Below the pieces are notes generated by a model. That model had not been told where the DNA came from and searched no databases. It was given only the letters and a program-made list of their open reading frames with translations. The position numbers and the translations under genes are program-made. This document shows, in pieces, positions 29,693-38,855 of a DNA stretch of 64,000 nucleotides. The DNA is taken from the NCBI GenBank assembly GCA_023958095.1, contig JAMLGJ010000004.1, positions 1 to 64,000 of the forward strand. Reading direction: 5' to 3'. Within the stretch, counting starts at the first letter, position 1, and every line of letters starts with the position of its first letter. Source of the DNA: Microthrixaceae bacterium. GTDB lineage: Bacteria; Actinomycetota; Acidimicrobiia; Acidimicrobiales; Microtrichaceae.

Positions 29693-30217
29693 ATGACCGC
29701 GGCAACGACCAGCTCCCACCGGGTGCTCGGCTTCCCGAACCCCGTGAACGAGAAGGCTGCAAGGGTCGTCGCAGCCGGCGCCACCGCCATGGCGCTCTCG
29801 GTGGCCCTGCTCGGTTGGGGTTGGATGCTCATCCCCCTCACCTACGGATTCATCGCCCGGGTCCTGACCGGGCCCACCCTCAGCCCGCTGGGTCGCTTCG
29901 CTGTGGACCTGGCCGCACCGCGGTTGGGAAGTCCCCGCTTCACCGCGGGCCCTCCGAAGCGGTTCGCCCAGGGAATCGGCGTCGTGTTCAGCGTCTCGGC
30001 CTCACTGCTGTGGCTCGCCGGTGCGCCCACCGCCGCCCGCGTGGTGGCGGGCGCGCTCGCCACGGCGGCCTTCCTCGAGGCAGCATTCGGTTTCTGCCTC
30101 GGTTGCCGCATCTTCGCACTGCTGATGCGGATCGGGGTCATCCCCGAGGACGTCTGCGAGGAGTGCAACGACCTGTCCCTGCGGATTCCCGCGCTGCGCA
30201 CGGCCGGCACCGACTGA
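29693..30217 (+). CDS. DUF4395 membrane protein
   Basis: A 174-aa protein of the DUF4395 family. Hydrophobic helices lie at about 24-55 (VVAAGATAMALSVALLGWGW and following) and about 105-150. The conserved FGFCLGCRIFALLMR segment puts two cysteines at the membrane face, and another pair (CEEC) follows near 158. The paired cysteines suggest redox or metal handling, and the family often neighbours thioredoxin or sulfurtransferase genes, but its function is unknown. The start at ATG 29693 is fixed by the promoter just upstream. Confidence 0.83.
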   Translation: MTAATTSSHRVLGFPNPVNEKAARVVAAGATAMALSVALLGWGWMLIPLTYGFIARVLTGPTLSPLGRFAVDLAAPRLGSPRFTAGPPKRFAQGIGVVFSVSASLLWLAGAPTAARVVAGALATAAFLEAAFGFCLGCRIFALLMRIGVIPEDVCEECNDLSLRIPALRTAGTD

Positions 30218-30259
30218 GACGAGGACCTTTCGACCCGGCGCGCCTACTGTCGACCGGCG

Positions 30260-30919
30260 ATGCGCCTCGTCATCGCCAGATGCACCGTCGACTACCAGGG
30301 CCGCCTGGCCGCGCACCTGCCCGAGGCGGTGCGCCTGATCATGGTCAAGGCCGACGGCTGCGTCGCGATCCACGCCGACGGTGGGGCCTACAAGCCCCTC
30401 AACTGGATGAACGCCCCCAACACCCTGCGTGAGGATGGCGGAACCTGGTCGGTCACCAACCCGGCCGGTGAGTCGCTGACCATCACCCTGCACGAGGTGT
30501 TCGAGGACTCCGCCCACGAACTGGGCCAGGACCCGGGGCTCGTCAAGGACGGGGTCGAGGCACACCTCCAGGAACTGCTGGCCGCCGACCCGAGCACCCT
30601 GGGCGACGATCTCGAACTCGTGCGGCGGGAGTACCCGACCGACATCGGCCCGGTGGACCTGCTGTGCCGCGACCGCAGCGGAACCGCGGTGGCCGTCGAG
30701 GTCAAGCGCCGCGGCGAGATCGACGGGGTGGAGCAACTGACCCGCTACCTCGAACGTCTGGAACGGGATCCGGCGTTGCGCGGCATCCAAGGGGTGTTCG
30801 CGGCCCAGGTCGTGAAGCCGCAGGCCCGGGTCCTGGCCGAGAGCAGGGGCATCCGCTGGGTGGAGATCGACTACGACGCGCTTCGGGGGATCGAGGTTCC
30901 GCAGATGCGCCTGTTCTGA
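30260..30919 (+). CDS. nucS: Mismatch-specific endonuclease NucS/EndoMS
   Basis: Non-canonical mismatch-repair nuclease of actinobacteria and archaea, 219 aa. The N-terminal half is the DNA-binding and dimerisation region ([22 protein letters not shown]). The C-terminal nuclease carries the PD-(D/E)xK-type core D133, E147 and K149 (GPVDLLCRD...[10 protein letters not shown]), then [10 protein letters not shown]. The C-terminal tail VPQMRLF is a sliding-clamp-binding-type end, as known in the family. TACTGT 9 nt upstream of ATG 30260 indicates a leaderless start. Its presence implies MutS/MutL-independent mismatch correction. Confidence 0.95.
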   Translation: MRLVIARCTVDYQGRLAAHLPEAVRLIMVKADGCVAIHADGGAYKPLNWMNAPNTLREDGGTWSVTNPAGESLTITLHEVFEDSAHELGQDPGLVKDGVEAHLQELLAADPSTLGDDLELVRREYPTDIGPVDLLCRDRSGTAVAVEVKRRGEIDGVEQLTRYLERLERDPALRGIQGVFAAQVVKPQARVLAESRGIRWVEIDYDALRGIEVPQMRLF

Positions 30920-31111
30920 GCGCCTCCCGGGGGCTGCACCAGATCGGCCCAACAGCCCGTTAGCCTGTGGGTAGCTCTCCGCAACACCCGCGGTCGTCCG
31001 CCATCGGGCCCGCACATCATGGCACCGACCGCCACCGGGGCGATCCCGGAAACGGCTGAACCGATAGCGATCCACCCCACCCCGTAGCGAGCACCAGGAA
31101 CTGGCACCCCG

Positions 31112-32992
31112 TTGGACCCCGAGGACGACCCTCAGCACGACCCTGCCCCGGGCAGCGCCGGCACGACCACCCGCACACCTGGGGTCGAGCCGGGTGACGC
31201 AGCCACGACGGCAGCCACGGTGCCCCCCTCCACCACACCCCCCGGCGCCACCGCCCACGATGTCGCCGCACCTCATGGCCCCGGCATGGCAACCGAGCGC
31301 CCGCCAGGCGACCCGGACCCTCCTGTGGGCCCCGACTCGCCCGCCAACCCACCACCGGTGGCCCGGGTCGACAGGCCGCGCCGGCGGCGCTGGCCCCGAA
31401 GGGTGGCGTGGGTGCTCGGCACCGTGGTCGCGGTCCTCGCACTGATCATCGGGGCATGGGCGCTCGACTCGGCGCTCGCAGGCGACTCGGTGCCCCGCAA
31501 CACCCAGCTCGCAGGGCAACCGGTGGGGGGCATGGCCCCCGGCGAGCTCGAGGAAGTCGTGGAAGTGCTCGCCGACGAGCTGCCCGGCACCGCGGTGGTG
31601 ATCGAGACACCCGAGATCGAGCTGCGGGGCAACGCCGGGGAACTCGGCATCGAGCTGGACGCTCCGGCCACCATCGAGGTGGTGAGCGAGGTCGGCACCT
31701 CTGCACCGTTGTGGCAGCGTCCCTTCGAATGGCTGGGTTCGTTCGCCACACCCCGGGCTGCACCGGTCGAACTGGCCGTCGACCAGGAAAGGATGGCCAC
31801 CACCATCGAGCGTCTCGAGGGCGAGGACCGGGTCGCGGCGGTGGAACCCTCCCTGGTGATCACCGACGGCGTAGCCGAACTCGTCCCCGGCGTGGAGGGC
31901 GTGAGGCTCGAGACATCCGCCGTGGTCGAGGCCCTGCCCACCTCGCTCGACTCGGTCTCCGAGCCGATCACCGTCGAGGTGCAGCGCAGCGTCACCTCAC
32001 CGGGGATCTCCGACGAGCAGGTCGCTCCGCTGGTCGAACAGGCCAACGCGATGGCCCAACGCACCACCACGGTGCGAGCCGGGGAGCAGGCCTTCGAGAT
32101 CGAGGGTGCAGCGATCCTCCCGGGCGTGAGTGCCGACCTCTCCGGGGATGCCCCACGACTCGTGGCCGACGACAACGTCGTGGGCACCCACATCCTCGAC
32201 GTGGCCGCCGACTACGCGAACCCGACCGGGGTCACGTTCGCCGTCGGGGCCGGTGGCCTGGTTCCGGTGGCCGGCCATGACGCCGAGGTCTGCTGCGGAG
32301 AAGGAGCGACCGACGCGATCGTCGAGGCACTGCTCTCGGGCGCGCCCGAGGTCGACGTTCCGACCAGGACCATGACGGCTGCGGAGGGCGTCGAATGGGC
32401 CTCCGGCCTCGGGGTCGAACAGATCGTCTCGGAATTCACCACACCGCACAAGTGCTGCCAGGGGCGGGTCACCAACATCCACACCATCGCTGACCGTGTT
32501 CGTGGCACCCTCATACCTCCGGGCGCCACGTTCTCGGTGAACGAGCTCACCGGACGGCGCACCACCGACAAGGGCTACGTTCCCGCACCCGCGATCGTCG
32601 ACGGCGAGCACGTTCCCGACGTGGGCGGTGGTGTGAGCCAGTTCGCCACCACGCTGTTCAACGCCGCGTTCTTCGCCGGACTGCCCATTCCCGAGTACAA
32701 GATGCACTCCGAGTACATCTCGCGGTACCCCTATGCCCGGGAGGCGACCCTGTTCTACCCGAGCGTCGACCTCGAGGTGCGCAACGACACCCCCTACGGG
32801 ATCGTCATCTTCCCGACCTACACCGACACCTCGGTGACGGTACAGCTCTGGTCGACCCCCTGGGCGAGGGGCGAGGAGACGGGCAAGTCGAAGGCCTCGG
32901 GATGTGGAACCGTGACGACCTACCGCACGGTGACCTACCCCGACGGCAGCACCGACGACGACTCCTTCACCGCCAACTACCGCTGCACCTGA
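31112..32992 (+). CDS. VanW-family envelope protein
   Basis: A 626-aa membrane-anchored protein. An 85-residue Pro/Thr-rich cytoplasmic head ends in RPRRRRWPRR, followed by one transmembrane helix (VAWVLGTVVAVLALIIGAWAL). Outside lie repeated PG-binding-like beta domains (PF12229 type) and a C-terminal VanW domain (VTNIHTIADRVRGTLIPPGATFS...VPDVGGGVSQFATTLFNAAFF). Cys pairs VCCGE and KCCQG flank the domain junction. VanW proteins are linked to the cell wall but lack a proven activity. The only frame start is TTG 31112; AGGAA lies 14 nt upstream, so initiation is uncertain. TAGCCT at 30961 is a candidate -10. Confidence 0.82.
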   Translation: MDPEDDPQHDPAPGSAGTTTRTPGVEPGDAATTAATVPPSTTPPGATAHDVAAPHGPGMATERPPGDPDPPVGPDSPANPPPVARVDRPRRRRWPRRVAWVLGTVVAVLALIIGAWALDSALAGDSVPRNTQLAGQPVGGMAPGELEEVVEVLADELPGTAVVIETPEIELRGNAGELGIELDAPATIEVVSEVGTSAPLWQRPFEWLGSFATPRAAPVELAVDQERMATTIERLEGEDRVAAVEPSLVITDGVAELVPGVEGVRLETSAVVEALPTSLDSVSEPITVEVQRSVTSPGISDEQVAPLVEQANAMAQRTTTVRAGEQAFEIEGAAILPGVSADLSGDAPRLVADDNVVGTHILDVAADYANPTGVTFAVGAGGLVPVAGHDAEVCCGEGATDAIVEALLSGAPEVDVPTRTMTAAEGVEWASGLGVEQIVSEFTTPHKCCQGRVTNIHTIADRVRGTLIPPGATFSVNELTGRRTTDKGYVPAPAIVDGEHVPDVGGGVSQFATTLFNAAFFAGLPIPEYKMHSEYISRYPYAREATLFYPSVDLEVRNDTPYGIVIFPTYTDTSVTVQLWSTPWARGEETGKSKASGCGTVTTYRTVTYPDGSTDDDSFTANYRCT

Positions 32993-33113
32993 CCCACCTG
33001 CGGGTCCCCTCCCGATCCCGGCCCCGGCACGCGACACGGCGTGGTGCCACAATGGCTCAGCACGCGGTCGTCGGCCGAGGGAACGGATCGTGCACACAGG
33101 GGATCGGTGAGAC

Positions 33114-34577
33114 ATGGCCAGTGACACAGGCGAGGCGACCGGACAGGCGGACCCGGCTGCCGACGAGCGCGGCGCGGAGACACCCACGGCGGTGGCCTAC
33201 CACGACCGGATGAACGACAGCGACGCCCTGATGTGGAACATCGAGAAGGACCCGATGCTGCGTTCCACCATCACCACCATCGTGTCGATTTCCGGCCACA
33301 TCGACCGCGACGAGTTGCACACCCACGTCGAGCGGCTCTCCCGGGCGGTGCCGCGGCTGCGCGAGAGGGTGCGAGGCAACCCGTACTCCCTGGCTCCGCC
33401 TCGCTGGGAGGTGGACCCCAACTTCGACCTCGACTACCACCTGCGCTTCGTGCGGGCGCCGGGCGAGGGCTCGGAGTCCGACGTGTTGCGGCTCGCCGAG
33501 CCGATCGCCATGCAGGGCTTCGATCGGGCCCGTCCGTTGTGGGAGATGACCTACGTCGACGACCTCGCCGAGGGCAACTCCGCACTCGTGGTGAAGATCC
33601 ACCACTCGGTCACCGACGGGGTCGGTGCGATGCGCCTCATGCTGGAGCTGTTCGACCTGGAGGAGCATCCCGCACCACGCGCCCAACCGGACCCCCCGGA
33701 GGTGCACGTGTTGAACCAGGCACAGCGCTTCATCGACGCCCTCGGCCACCAGGCACGTGCCCAGCGCGACATGGTGGGCCGCCTGGTCAAGGAGGCCGGC
33801 GAGGGCTCCCGGGCGGTCCTGCGGGGGCCACTCAGCTCGATGGAGGCCGCTACCCGCATGACGGAGTCGGTGGGCAGACTCCTCGCACCCGCCACCAGGC
33901 CCCTCGGGGAAGGGATGCAGGGCCGCTCGCTGTCGTGCCACTTCGACGTGCTCACCCTGCCCCTGGCTCCGCTCAAGACCGCGGGCCACGTCGCCGGGGG
34001 CAAGCTCAACGATGCCTTCGTGACCGGGGTGCTCCTGGCCTTCCGCCACTACCACGCCGCCCTCGGCAAGGAGGTGGACGCACTCCGGATCAGCATGCCG
34101 ATCAACATCCGTTCCGAGAACGGCCCCACGACCGCGGGCAACGCGTTCGTGCCCGCCCGCTTCGTGGTCCCGGCCGACACCGATGACGTGCTCACCCTCC
34201 TGTGCGACACCCACCAGCGCCTCGATGCCGTGGTCCACGAACCGGCCTACGCCCTGGTGGAGCCGCTGGCCTCGGTGCTGAACCGGTTCCCCGCAACGGT
34301 GACCACGCGCGTGTTCGGCTCGATGATGCGCGGACTCGACTTCCAGGCCTCCAACGTGCCCGGCTCACCGATCCCGCTGTACCTGCTCGGCCACCGGGTC
34401 GGCTCGATCGTGCCCTTCGGCCCGATGGCCGGCGCAGGGGCCAACCTCACGTTGTTGAGCTACGAGGACACCGTGACCATCGGGGTGAACGTCGACCCCG
34501 CGGCGGTGCAGGATCCGGAGCTGTTCATGTCGTGCCTCCGCAGGGCGTTCGACGAAGTGGTGGCGGTCAGCCCCTGA
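33114..34577 (+). CDS. WS/DGAT-type O-acyltransferase
   Basis: Wax ester synthase/diacylglycerol acyltransferase family, 487 aa, transferring acyl-CoA to alcohols or diacylglycerol to build storage lipid. The active-site motif HHSVTDG spans 163-169. Other family signatures are an RPLWEMTYVDDL segment just before it, LNDAFVTGVLLAFRHY, SMPINIRSEN and a late SNVPGSPIPLYLLG. The first 30 residues are a disordered extension. No clear leaderless box is seen; CACAAT at about 33047 could be a -10 with a 55-nt leader. Neighbouring isoprenoid reductase and fatty-acid genes fit a lipid role. Confidence 0.92.
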   Translation: MASDTGEATGQADPAADERGAETPTAVAYHDRMNDSDALMWNIEKDPMLRSTITTIVSISGHIDRDELHTHVERLSRAVPRLRERVRGNPYSLAPPRWEVDPNFDLDYHLRFVRAPGEGSESDVLRLAEPIAMQGFDRARPLWEMTYVDDLAEGNSALVVKIHHSVTDGVGAMRLMLELFDLEEHPAPRAQPDPPEVHVLNQAQRFIDALGHQARAQRDMVGRLVKEAGEGSRAVLRGPLSSMEAATRMTESVGRLLAPATRPLGEGMQGRSLSCHFDVLTLPLAPLKTAGHVAGGKLNDAFVTGVLLAFRHYHAALGKEVDALRISMPINIRSENGPTTAGNAFVPARFVVPADTDDVLTLLCDTHQRLDAVVHEPAYALVEPLASVLNRFPATVTTRVFGSMMRGLDFQASNVPGSPIPLYLLGHRVGSIVPFGPMAGAGANLTLLSYEDTVTIGVNVDPAAVQDPELFMSCLRRAFDEVVAVSP

Positions 34578-34636
34578 GGGTTGCCTCGGGAGGCCCCCCG
34601 CCCCGGTCCCGAATGGCCGCCGCTTTGAGGTGGCCC

Positions 34637-34642
34637 TAGGGT
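34637..34642 (+). promoter_or_regulatory. -10 box TAGGGT for leaderless flavoprotein gene
   Basis: TAGGGT followed 7 nt later by GTG 34650. No convincing -35. Confidence 0.5.
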
Positions 34643-34649
34643 CGGGTTC

Positions 34650-35903
34650 GTGAGGACCCGGGATGCGATCGTCATCGGAGCGGGTCCTGCGGGCACCGCA
34701 GCGGCCACGACGATGGCAGAGGGTGGACTCGACGTCGAGGTGATCGACAAGGCCGTCTTCCCCAGGGACAAGATCTGCGGCGACGGCCTCACCGCCCTGG
34801 CGCTGCGCATGCTCGAGCAGCTCGGCGTGGACCCCTCGGGACCGGACTCCTGGAAGTGGGTCGACGAGTGCCTGGTCCGCTCCCCCAGCGGCCACGAGGT
34901 GGCATTCCCCATCCCCCGCCACGACGGCCACCACGTGGCGGTGGTACCCCGTATGGAGTTGGACCATGCCCTTGTTGACCGTGCCCGTGGGGCAGGGGCG
35001 ACCGTCACCGAGGGCACCGACGTGGTGGGTGCCGTTGAGTCATCCGACGCGGTCGAGGTCGTCACCGGGGACGGCCAGCGTGTCCGTGCACGCTGGGCCG
35101 TGGCCGCCGACGGCATGTGGTCACCCATGCGCAAGTACCTGGGGGTGGCGAGTGAGGGCTACCGCGGCGAGTGGCACGCCTTCAGGCAGTACTTCGCCGA
35201 TGTGAGCGGACCTGCGGCCGAGCAGATGGCCGTCTACTTCGAAGCGGACCTCCTCCCGGGCTACTTCTGGACCTTCCCCCTCCCCGGCAACCGGGCGAAC
35301 GTCGGATTCGGTGTCCAGCGGGGTGGCAAGGTGCCGATCGGCACGATGGGCACCCTGTGGGACGAGTTGCTGCAGCGCCCCCACATCCGTGCACTGCTCG
35401 GTGGGGACGCCCGGGGCGAGCGGACACGTCGGGCCTGGCCCATCCCCGCACGGGTCGACTCGGTGCTGCCCGCGACCACACGCACGATGTTCGTGGGCGA
35501 CGCGGTTGCCGCATGCGACGTCATGACGGGCGAGGGCATCGGTCAGGCCCTGCTGACCGGGATCCTGGCCGGACGCGAGGTGATCCGGGACGGACCCCGG
35601 GGCAGGACCGCGGCCGGGCGCTACGCGGCATCGATGCGCCGCGACCTCGTGGCCGACCACCGGATGTCGGCGCTCCTGGTCAGGGCGCTCAAGCACCGCA
35701 AGGGTGCCCGGGCCGCGGTTCGGGTGGCTGGTGCGACCCCCTGGACGAGACGCCACTTCGGTCGCTGGCTCTTCGAGGACTACCCACGCGCGGTGCTGGT
35801 GACCCCGAGGCGATGGAGCCGCGGAATGCTCACCCCGCCGGGCAGCTTCGCGCAGCGCGCGACCGGGGCGACCTCAGCACCCGCCGGGCACGCATCGCAC
35901 TAG
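34650..35903 (+). CDS. Geranylgeranyl-reductase-family FAD oxidoreductase
   Basis: A 417-aa flavoprotein. The N-terminal Rossmann motif is VIGAGPAGTAAA (8-19), PRDKICGDGL is the family-typical loop around the flavin, and the second FAD motif is FVGDAVAACDVMTGEGIGQAL near 282-300. Such enzymes saturate isoprenoid double bonds. In actinobacteria one group (MenJ) reduces the menaquinone side chain, a plausible role here, though archaeal-type lipid or chlorophyll-type substrates define other branches. The C-terminal 80 residues are Arg-rich. Its TAG stop forms the first half of the next gene's -10 box. Confidence 0.87.
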   Translation: MRTRDAIVIGAGPAGTAAATTMAEGGLDVEVIDKAVFPRDKICGDGLTALALRMLEQLGVDPSGPDSWKWVDECLVRSPSGHEVAFPIPRHDGHHVAVVPRMELDHALVDRARGAGATVTEGTDVVGAVESSDAVEVVTGDGQRVRARWAVAADGMWSPMRKYLGVASEGYRGEWHAFRQYFADVSGPAAEQMAVYFEADLLPGYFWTFPLPGNRANVGFGVQRGGKVPIGTMGTLWDELLQRPHIRALLGGDARGERTRRAWPIPARVDSVLPATTRTMFVGDAVAACDVMTGEGIGQALLTGILAGREVIRDGPRGRTAAGRYAASMRRDLVADHRMSALLVRALKHRKGARAAVRVAGATPWTRRHFGRWLFEDYPRAVLVTPRRWSRGMLTPPGSFAQRATGATSAPAGHASH

Positions 35904-35906
35904 TGT
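35901..35906 (+). promoter_or_regulatory. -10 box TAGTGT overlapping a stop codon
   Basis: TAGTGT contains the TAG stop of the upstream flavoprotein gene and lies 7 nt before ATG 35914. The gene can thus be transcribed on its own as a leaderless message. Confidence 0.5.
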
Positions 35907-35913
35907 CGCCCGG

Positions 35914-36876
35914 ATGCAGACCGCTCTTACAGAGAAGCTAGGCGTCCGACATCCGATAATGCTCGCGGGCATGGGCGGTGTCTCCTACCACCGTCTCGTG
36001 GCGGCGGTGTCCGAGGCCGGCGGGTTCGGTTGCCTGGGGGCCTCGACCATGGGCGACGAGGAGATGGTCGCCGAGATCGCGGCAGTGCGCGAGCTGACCG
36101 ACAAGCCCTTCGGCGTGGACCTGTTGACCGCGGCGCCCCAGGACATGCCATCGAAGGTCCAGGCGATCATCGACGGCGGCGCGAGCGTGTTCGTGGCCGG
36201 TCTCGGGGTCCCCCGGGAGGTGGTCGACCAGTGCCACGAACAGGGCCTGCTCGTGGTGAACATGTGTGGCAAGGTGCACCACGCGGTGGACGCGGTGGAC
36301 GCCGGCTGCGACATCGTGGTGGCCCAGGGCACCGAGGCCGGCGGACACACGGGCCGGGTCGCGACCATGCCCCTGGTACCCCAGATCGTCGATGCGGTGG
36401 GCTCGGAGGTCCCCGTCGTGGCGGCCGGTGGCATCTTCGACGGACGCGGCCTCGCCGCGGCCCTTGCGCTCGGCGCGGTCGGGGTCTGGGTGGGAACGCG
36501 CTTCATCGCCACCCCCGAGGCGCGGGCCGTGAACGGCTTCAAGGACCGCATCGTGTCCTCCGACGAGACCGGCACCCTCGTCACCCGGGCCTACACCGGC
36601 AAGACCTGCCGGGTGCTCGCGACCGAGTACGCCGATGCGTTCGAACGTTCAGGTGAGAAGCCGGAACCCTTCCCGGGGCAGTTCCTGCGCTCCCTGGCCG
36701 ACGGGGCCAACCACCTGGGGGGTGACGAGGACACTCCGGATGTCGACCCCGACAAGGAGTTCATGCCCGCCGGGCAGGCCGTCGGAGCCATCCCGGCACT
36801 CCTCCCCGCTGCGGAGATCGTCGAGGCCATGGCGGCCGACGCCGAGGCGGTCCTCGCCGCGCTAGCCGGAAGTTAG
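35914..36876 (+). CDS. Nitronate monooxygenase family FMN protein
   Basis: A 320-aa TIM-barrel flavoprotein related to 2-nitropropane dioxygenase and nitronate monooxygenase. The FMN-binding and active-site stretch is AQGTEAGGHTGR (137-148) with H145 in the catalytic position, followed by VVAAGGIFDGRGLAAALALGAVGVWVGTRF. Family members detoxify nitronates such as propionate-3-nitronate, but some are enoyl-ACP reductases (FabK) or have other substrates. The GTEAGGH motif favours the monooxygenase branch. Confidence 0.88.
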   Translation: MQTALTEKLGVRHPIMLAGMGGVSYHRLVAAVSEAGGFGCLGASTMGDEEMVAEIAAVRELTDKPFGVDLLTAAPQDMPSKVQAIIDGGASVFVAGLGVPREVVDQCHEQGLLVVNMCGKVHHAVDAVDAGCDIVVAQGTEAGGHTGRVATMPLVPQIVDAVGSEVPVVAAGGIFDGRGLAAALALGAVGVWVGTRFIATPEARAVNGFKDRIVSSDETGTLVTRAYTGKTCRVLATEYADAFERSGEKPEPFPGQFLRSLADGANHLGGDEDTPDVDPDKEFMPAGQAVGAIPALLPAAEIVEAMAADAEAVLAALAGS

Positions 36877-36886
36877 CGGCCCCTGC

Positions 36887-36892
36887 TACCAT
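36887..36892 (+). promoter_or_regulatory. Candidate -10 box TACCAT for the secreted Thr-rich gene
   Basis: TACCAT lies 10 nt before an in-frame GTG (36903) and 46 nt before ATG 36939, which has its own GGGGGC ribosome site. Confidence 0.4.
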
Positions 36893-36938
36893 CGGAACAG
36901 CTGTGATCACGGCCCGAGAGGCCACGACTGGGGGCAAC

Positions 36939-37685
36939 ATGACCGGAACAGGTCGGAAGCGCACTCGAAAGATCCGCAAGTGGACCGCACCGCTGGCCGC
37001 TGCGCTGGTGGCCGCGCCCCTGGCGATCGCAGCGTTCGCGACTCCCTCGGGTGCCGCCCCCTCCCAGGAAGGCGCGATCCCCGAGGACGCCAACTTCACC
37101 CTCGCGGGCATCAGCGCCAAGGGTGAGACCCTCACAACCGGCGCCGTCGTGAACGGTGACTTCTCCTATTGCAGCAACGCCAACGGTCTCGGCTCCGAGC
37201 TCTACTTCAACGCCTCGGCATCCAATGGCGTTGCGGTTCACCACGCCTCGGTGTCACCGATGGTGATTCCGCTGCACATCGGCCTGGTCACGATCGTCGA
37301 CCCCACCAACGAGGAGCCCATCGACGGTGACTTCATCACCCTCGGGGTCGTCGAGGGCACGCCTGCACCCTTCGGTGCCACCTCGCCATCGAGCGCCACC
37401 TACGGCGGGCTGGTCGTGTCCAATGCCGGCATCGGAATCATGGCCTTCGACTACGCGAACGATGCAAGCGACTGCTCGCAGTCCAAGGTGATGCCGATCC
37501 TGCAGCCGCTGATCGACGGCAACGCACCCGCGGTCACCTCGACCACCGCTGCCCCGACGACGGCGCCGAGCACCACCACGACCACGCAGCCCACCACGAC
37601 CACGACCGTGGCCCCCTCGAGCACCACCACCACCGAGGCCACGACGACCACCACCGAGGCCACCACCACGACCTCGACACCCTGA
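36939..37685 (+). CDS. Secreted protein with Thr-rich C-terminal tail
   Basis: A 248-aa protein I do not recognise by family. Residues 1-14 are Arg/Lys-rich, 15-36 hydrophobic (PLAAALVAAPLAIAAF), and a signal-peptidase site is likely after A39/A40. The mature domain (about 45-200) has predicted beta character (FTLAGISAKGETLTTGAVVN) and two cysteines that could form one disulfide. Residues 203-248 are a Thr/Pro/Ala tail (TTTTTQPTTTTTVAPSS), likely an extended, possibly glycosylated stalk. I prefer ATG 36939 because the n-region then has normal length. Convergent with the LLM oxidoreductase. Confidence 0.72.
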   Translation: MTGTGRKRTRKIRKWTAPLAAALVAAPLAIAAFATPSGAAPSQEGAIPEDANFTLAGISAKGETLTTGAVVNGDFSYCSNANGLGSELYFNASASNGVAVHHASVSPMVIPLHIGLVTIVDPTNEEPIDGDFITLGVVEGTPAPFGATSPSSATYGGLVVSNAGIGIMAFDYANDASDCSQSKVMPILQPLIDGNAPAVTSTTAAPTTAPSTTTTTQPTTTTTVAPSSTTTTEATTTTTEATTTTSTP

Positions 37686-37692
37686 GGCGCTC

Positions 37693-37723
37693 GGACCGGC
37701 CCGCTCGAGGAGCCGGCCGGTCC
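37693..37723. terminator. Extended hairpin between convergent genes
   Basis: GGACCGGCC (37693-37701) pairs with GGCCGGTCC (37715-37723). Inside it GCTC pairs with GAGC around a 3-nt loop, giving 13 base pairs with one internal mismatch. It sits between the + stop at 37685 and the - stop at 37745. Confidence 0.7.
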
Positions 37724-37744
37724 CCGACCCGGTTCAACCGGTGA

Positions 37745-38794
37745 TCAGGAGATGAGCTCCTTGACCTTGGCGACCGTGGCGGCCATCGCATCGAGGTCGG
37801 CGGCCACGGGTTCGATGTTGAGCACGGTCACCCCGGCCTCGCGGTACTGGGCGATGCGGTCCGCCACGTAGGCCTCGTCGCCGCAGAGCGAGGTCTCCTC
37901 GAGGAACGACTGGGGAACCGCGGCCGCCGCCTCGGCCTTCTTGCCGTCCAGGTACAGGTCCTGGATCTCGGCCGCCTCGGCCTCGTAGCCGTAGCGGGTG
38001 AAGAGCTGGTTGTAGAAGTTCTTCTCCCTGGCGCCCATTCCACCGACGTAGAGGGCCACCATCCCGGCGGTGAACCCCCGGATCGGCGCCACCTCCTCCT
38101 CCTTGCCGATCGCCAGCAGCCCACCGGCCACGACGTCGAGGTCATCGAGGTCGCCGCTCCGCTGCGCACGTCCGATCTCGAGGTCCTCGCCCCAGACCTC
38201 GTGTGCCTTCTGCGGGTGGAACAGGATCGGCAACCAGCCATCGGCGAGCTCGGCGGTCATCTGCACGTTCTTGGGGCCGAGCGAGGCGACATGGATCGGG
38301 ATCCGCGGTCGCACCGGGTGCGTGATGATCTTGAGTGCCTTGCCGAGGCCGGTTCCCTCGTCCTCGGGCAGGGGCAGCTGGTAGTAGCGCCCGTCGTGGA
38401 CCACCGGTTCCTCGCGGGCCCACACCTTGCGGCAGATGTCGATCACCTCGCGGGTGTGGCCGATCGGAGCCTTGTAGGGCACGCCGTGGAAGCCCTCGAT
38501 GACCTGCGGGCCGGATGCCCCCAGCCCGAGGATGGCCCGGCCACCGGAGAGCTCGTCGAGGCCCGCGGCGGTCATCGCGATCAGCGTCGGTGTGCGGGTG
38601 TAGACCGGCAGGATTCCCGATGCGATCTCGATGCTGTCGGTCTCGGCCGCGAGGTAGCCCATGAGGGTCGGCGCGTCGTACCCGTAGGCCTCGGCCACGT
38701 ACACGATGTCCATGCCCGCCTTCTCGAGGGCCTTGACCTTCTCGACCGACTCCGCGAAGCCTCCGCTGTAGCCGATCTGCATGCTGAGTTTCAC
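37745..38794 (-). CDS. LLM-class (luciferase-like, F420-type) oxidoreductase
   Basis: A 349-aa luciferase-like monooxygenase-fold protein. It begins KLSMQIGYSGGFAESVEKV; further landmarks are YVAEAYGYDAPTLMGYLAAET, LGLGASGPQVIEGFHGVPY and RIPIHVASLGPKNVQMTAELADGW, all characteristic of F420-dependent LLM enzymes in actinobacteria rather than FMN-dependent luciferases. The substrate is unknown. The start is GTG 38794 with a GGGGGA ribosome site 5 nt upstream; the longer frame is spurious. It is the last of three same-strand genes after the small protein and acyl-CoA dehydrogenase. Confidence 0.87.
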   Translation of the reverse strand: MKLSMQIGYSGGFAESVEKVKALEKAGMDIVYVAEAYGYDAPTLMGYLAAETDSIEIASGILPVYTRTPTLIAMTAAGLDELSGGRAILGLGASGPQVIEGFHGVPYKAPIGHTREVIDICRKVWAREEPVVHDGRYYQLPLPEDEGTGLGKALKIITHPVRPRIPIHVASLGPKNVQMTAELADGWLPILFHPQKAHEVWGEDLEIGRAQRSGDLDDLDVVAGGLLAIGKEEEVAPIRGFTAGMVALYVGGMGAREKNFYNQLFTRYGYEAEAAEIQDLYLDGKKAEAAAAVPQSFLEETSLCGDEAYVADRIAQYREAGVTVLNIEPVAADLDAMAATVAKVKELIS

Positions 38795-38855
38795 GTGGTC
38801 CCCCTGGGTCCTGCCGGATCGCTCCGGCGGTCTCGAGTGCTTGTGGTCGGGTGTC

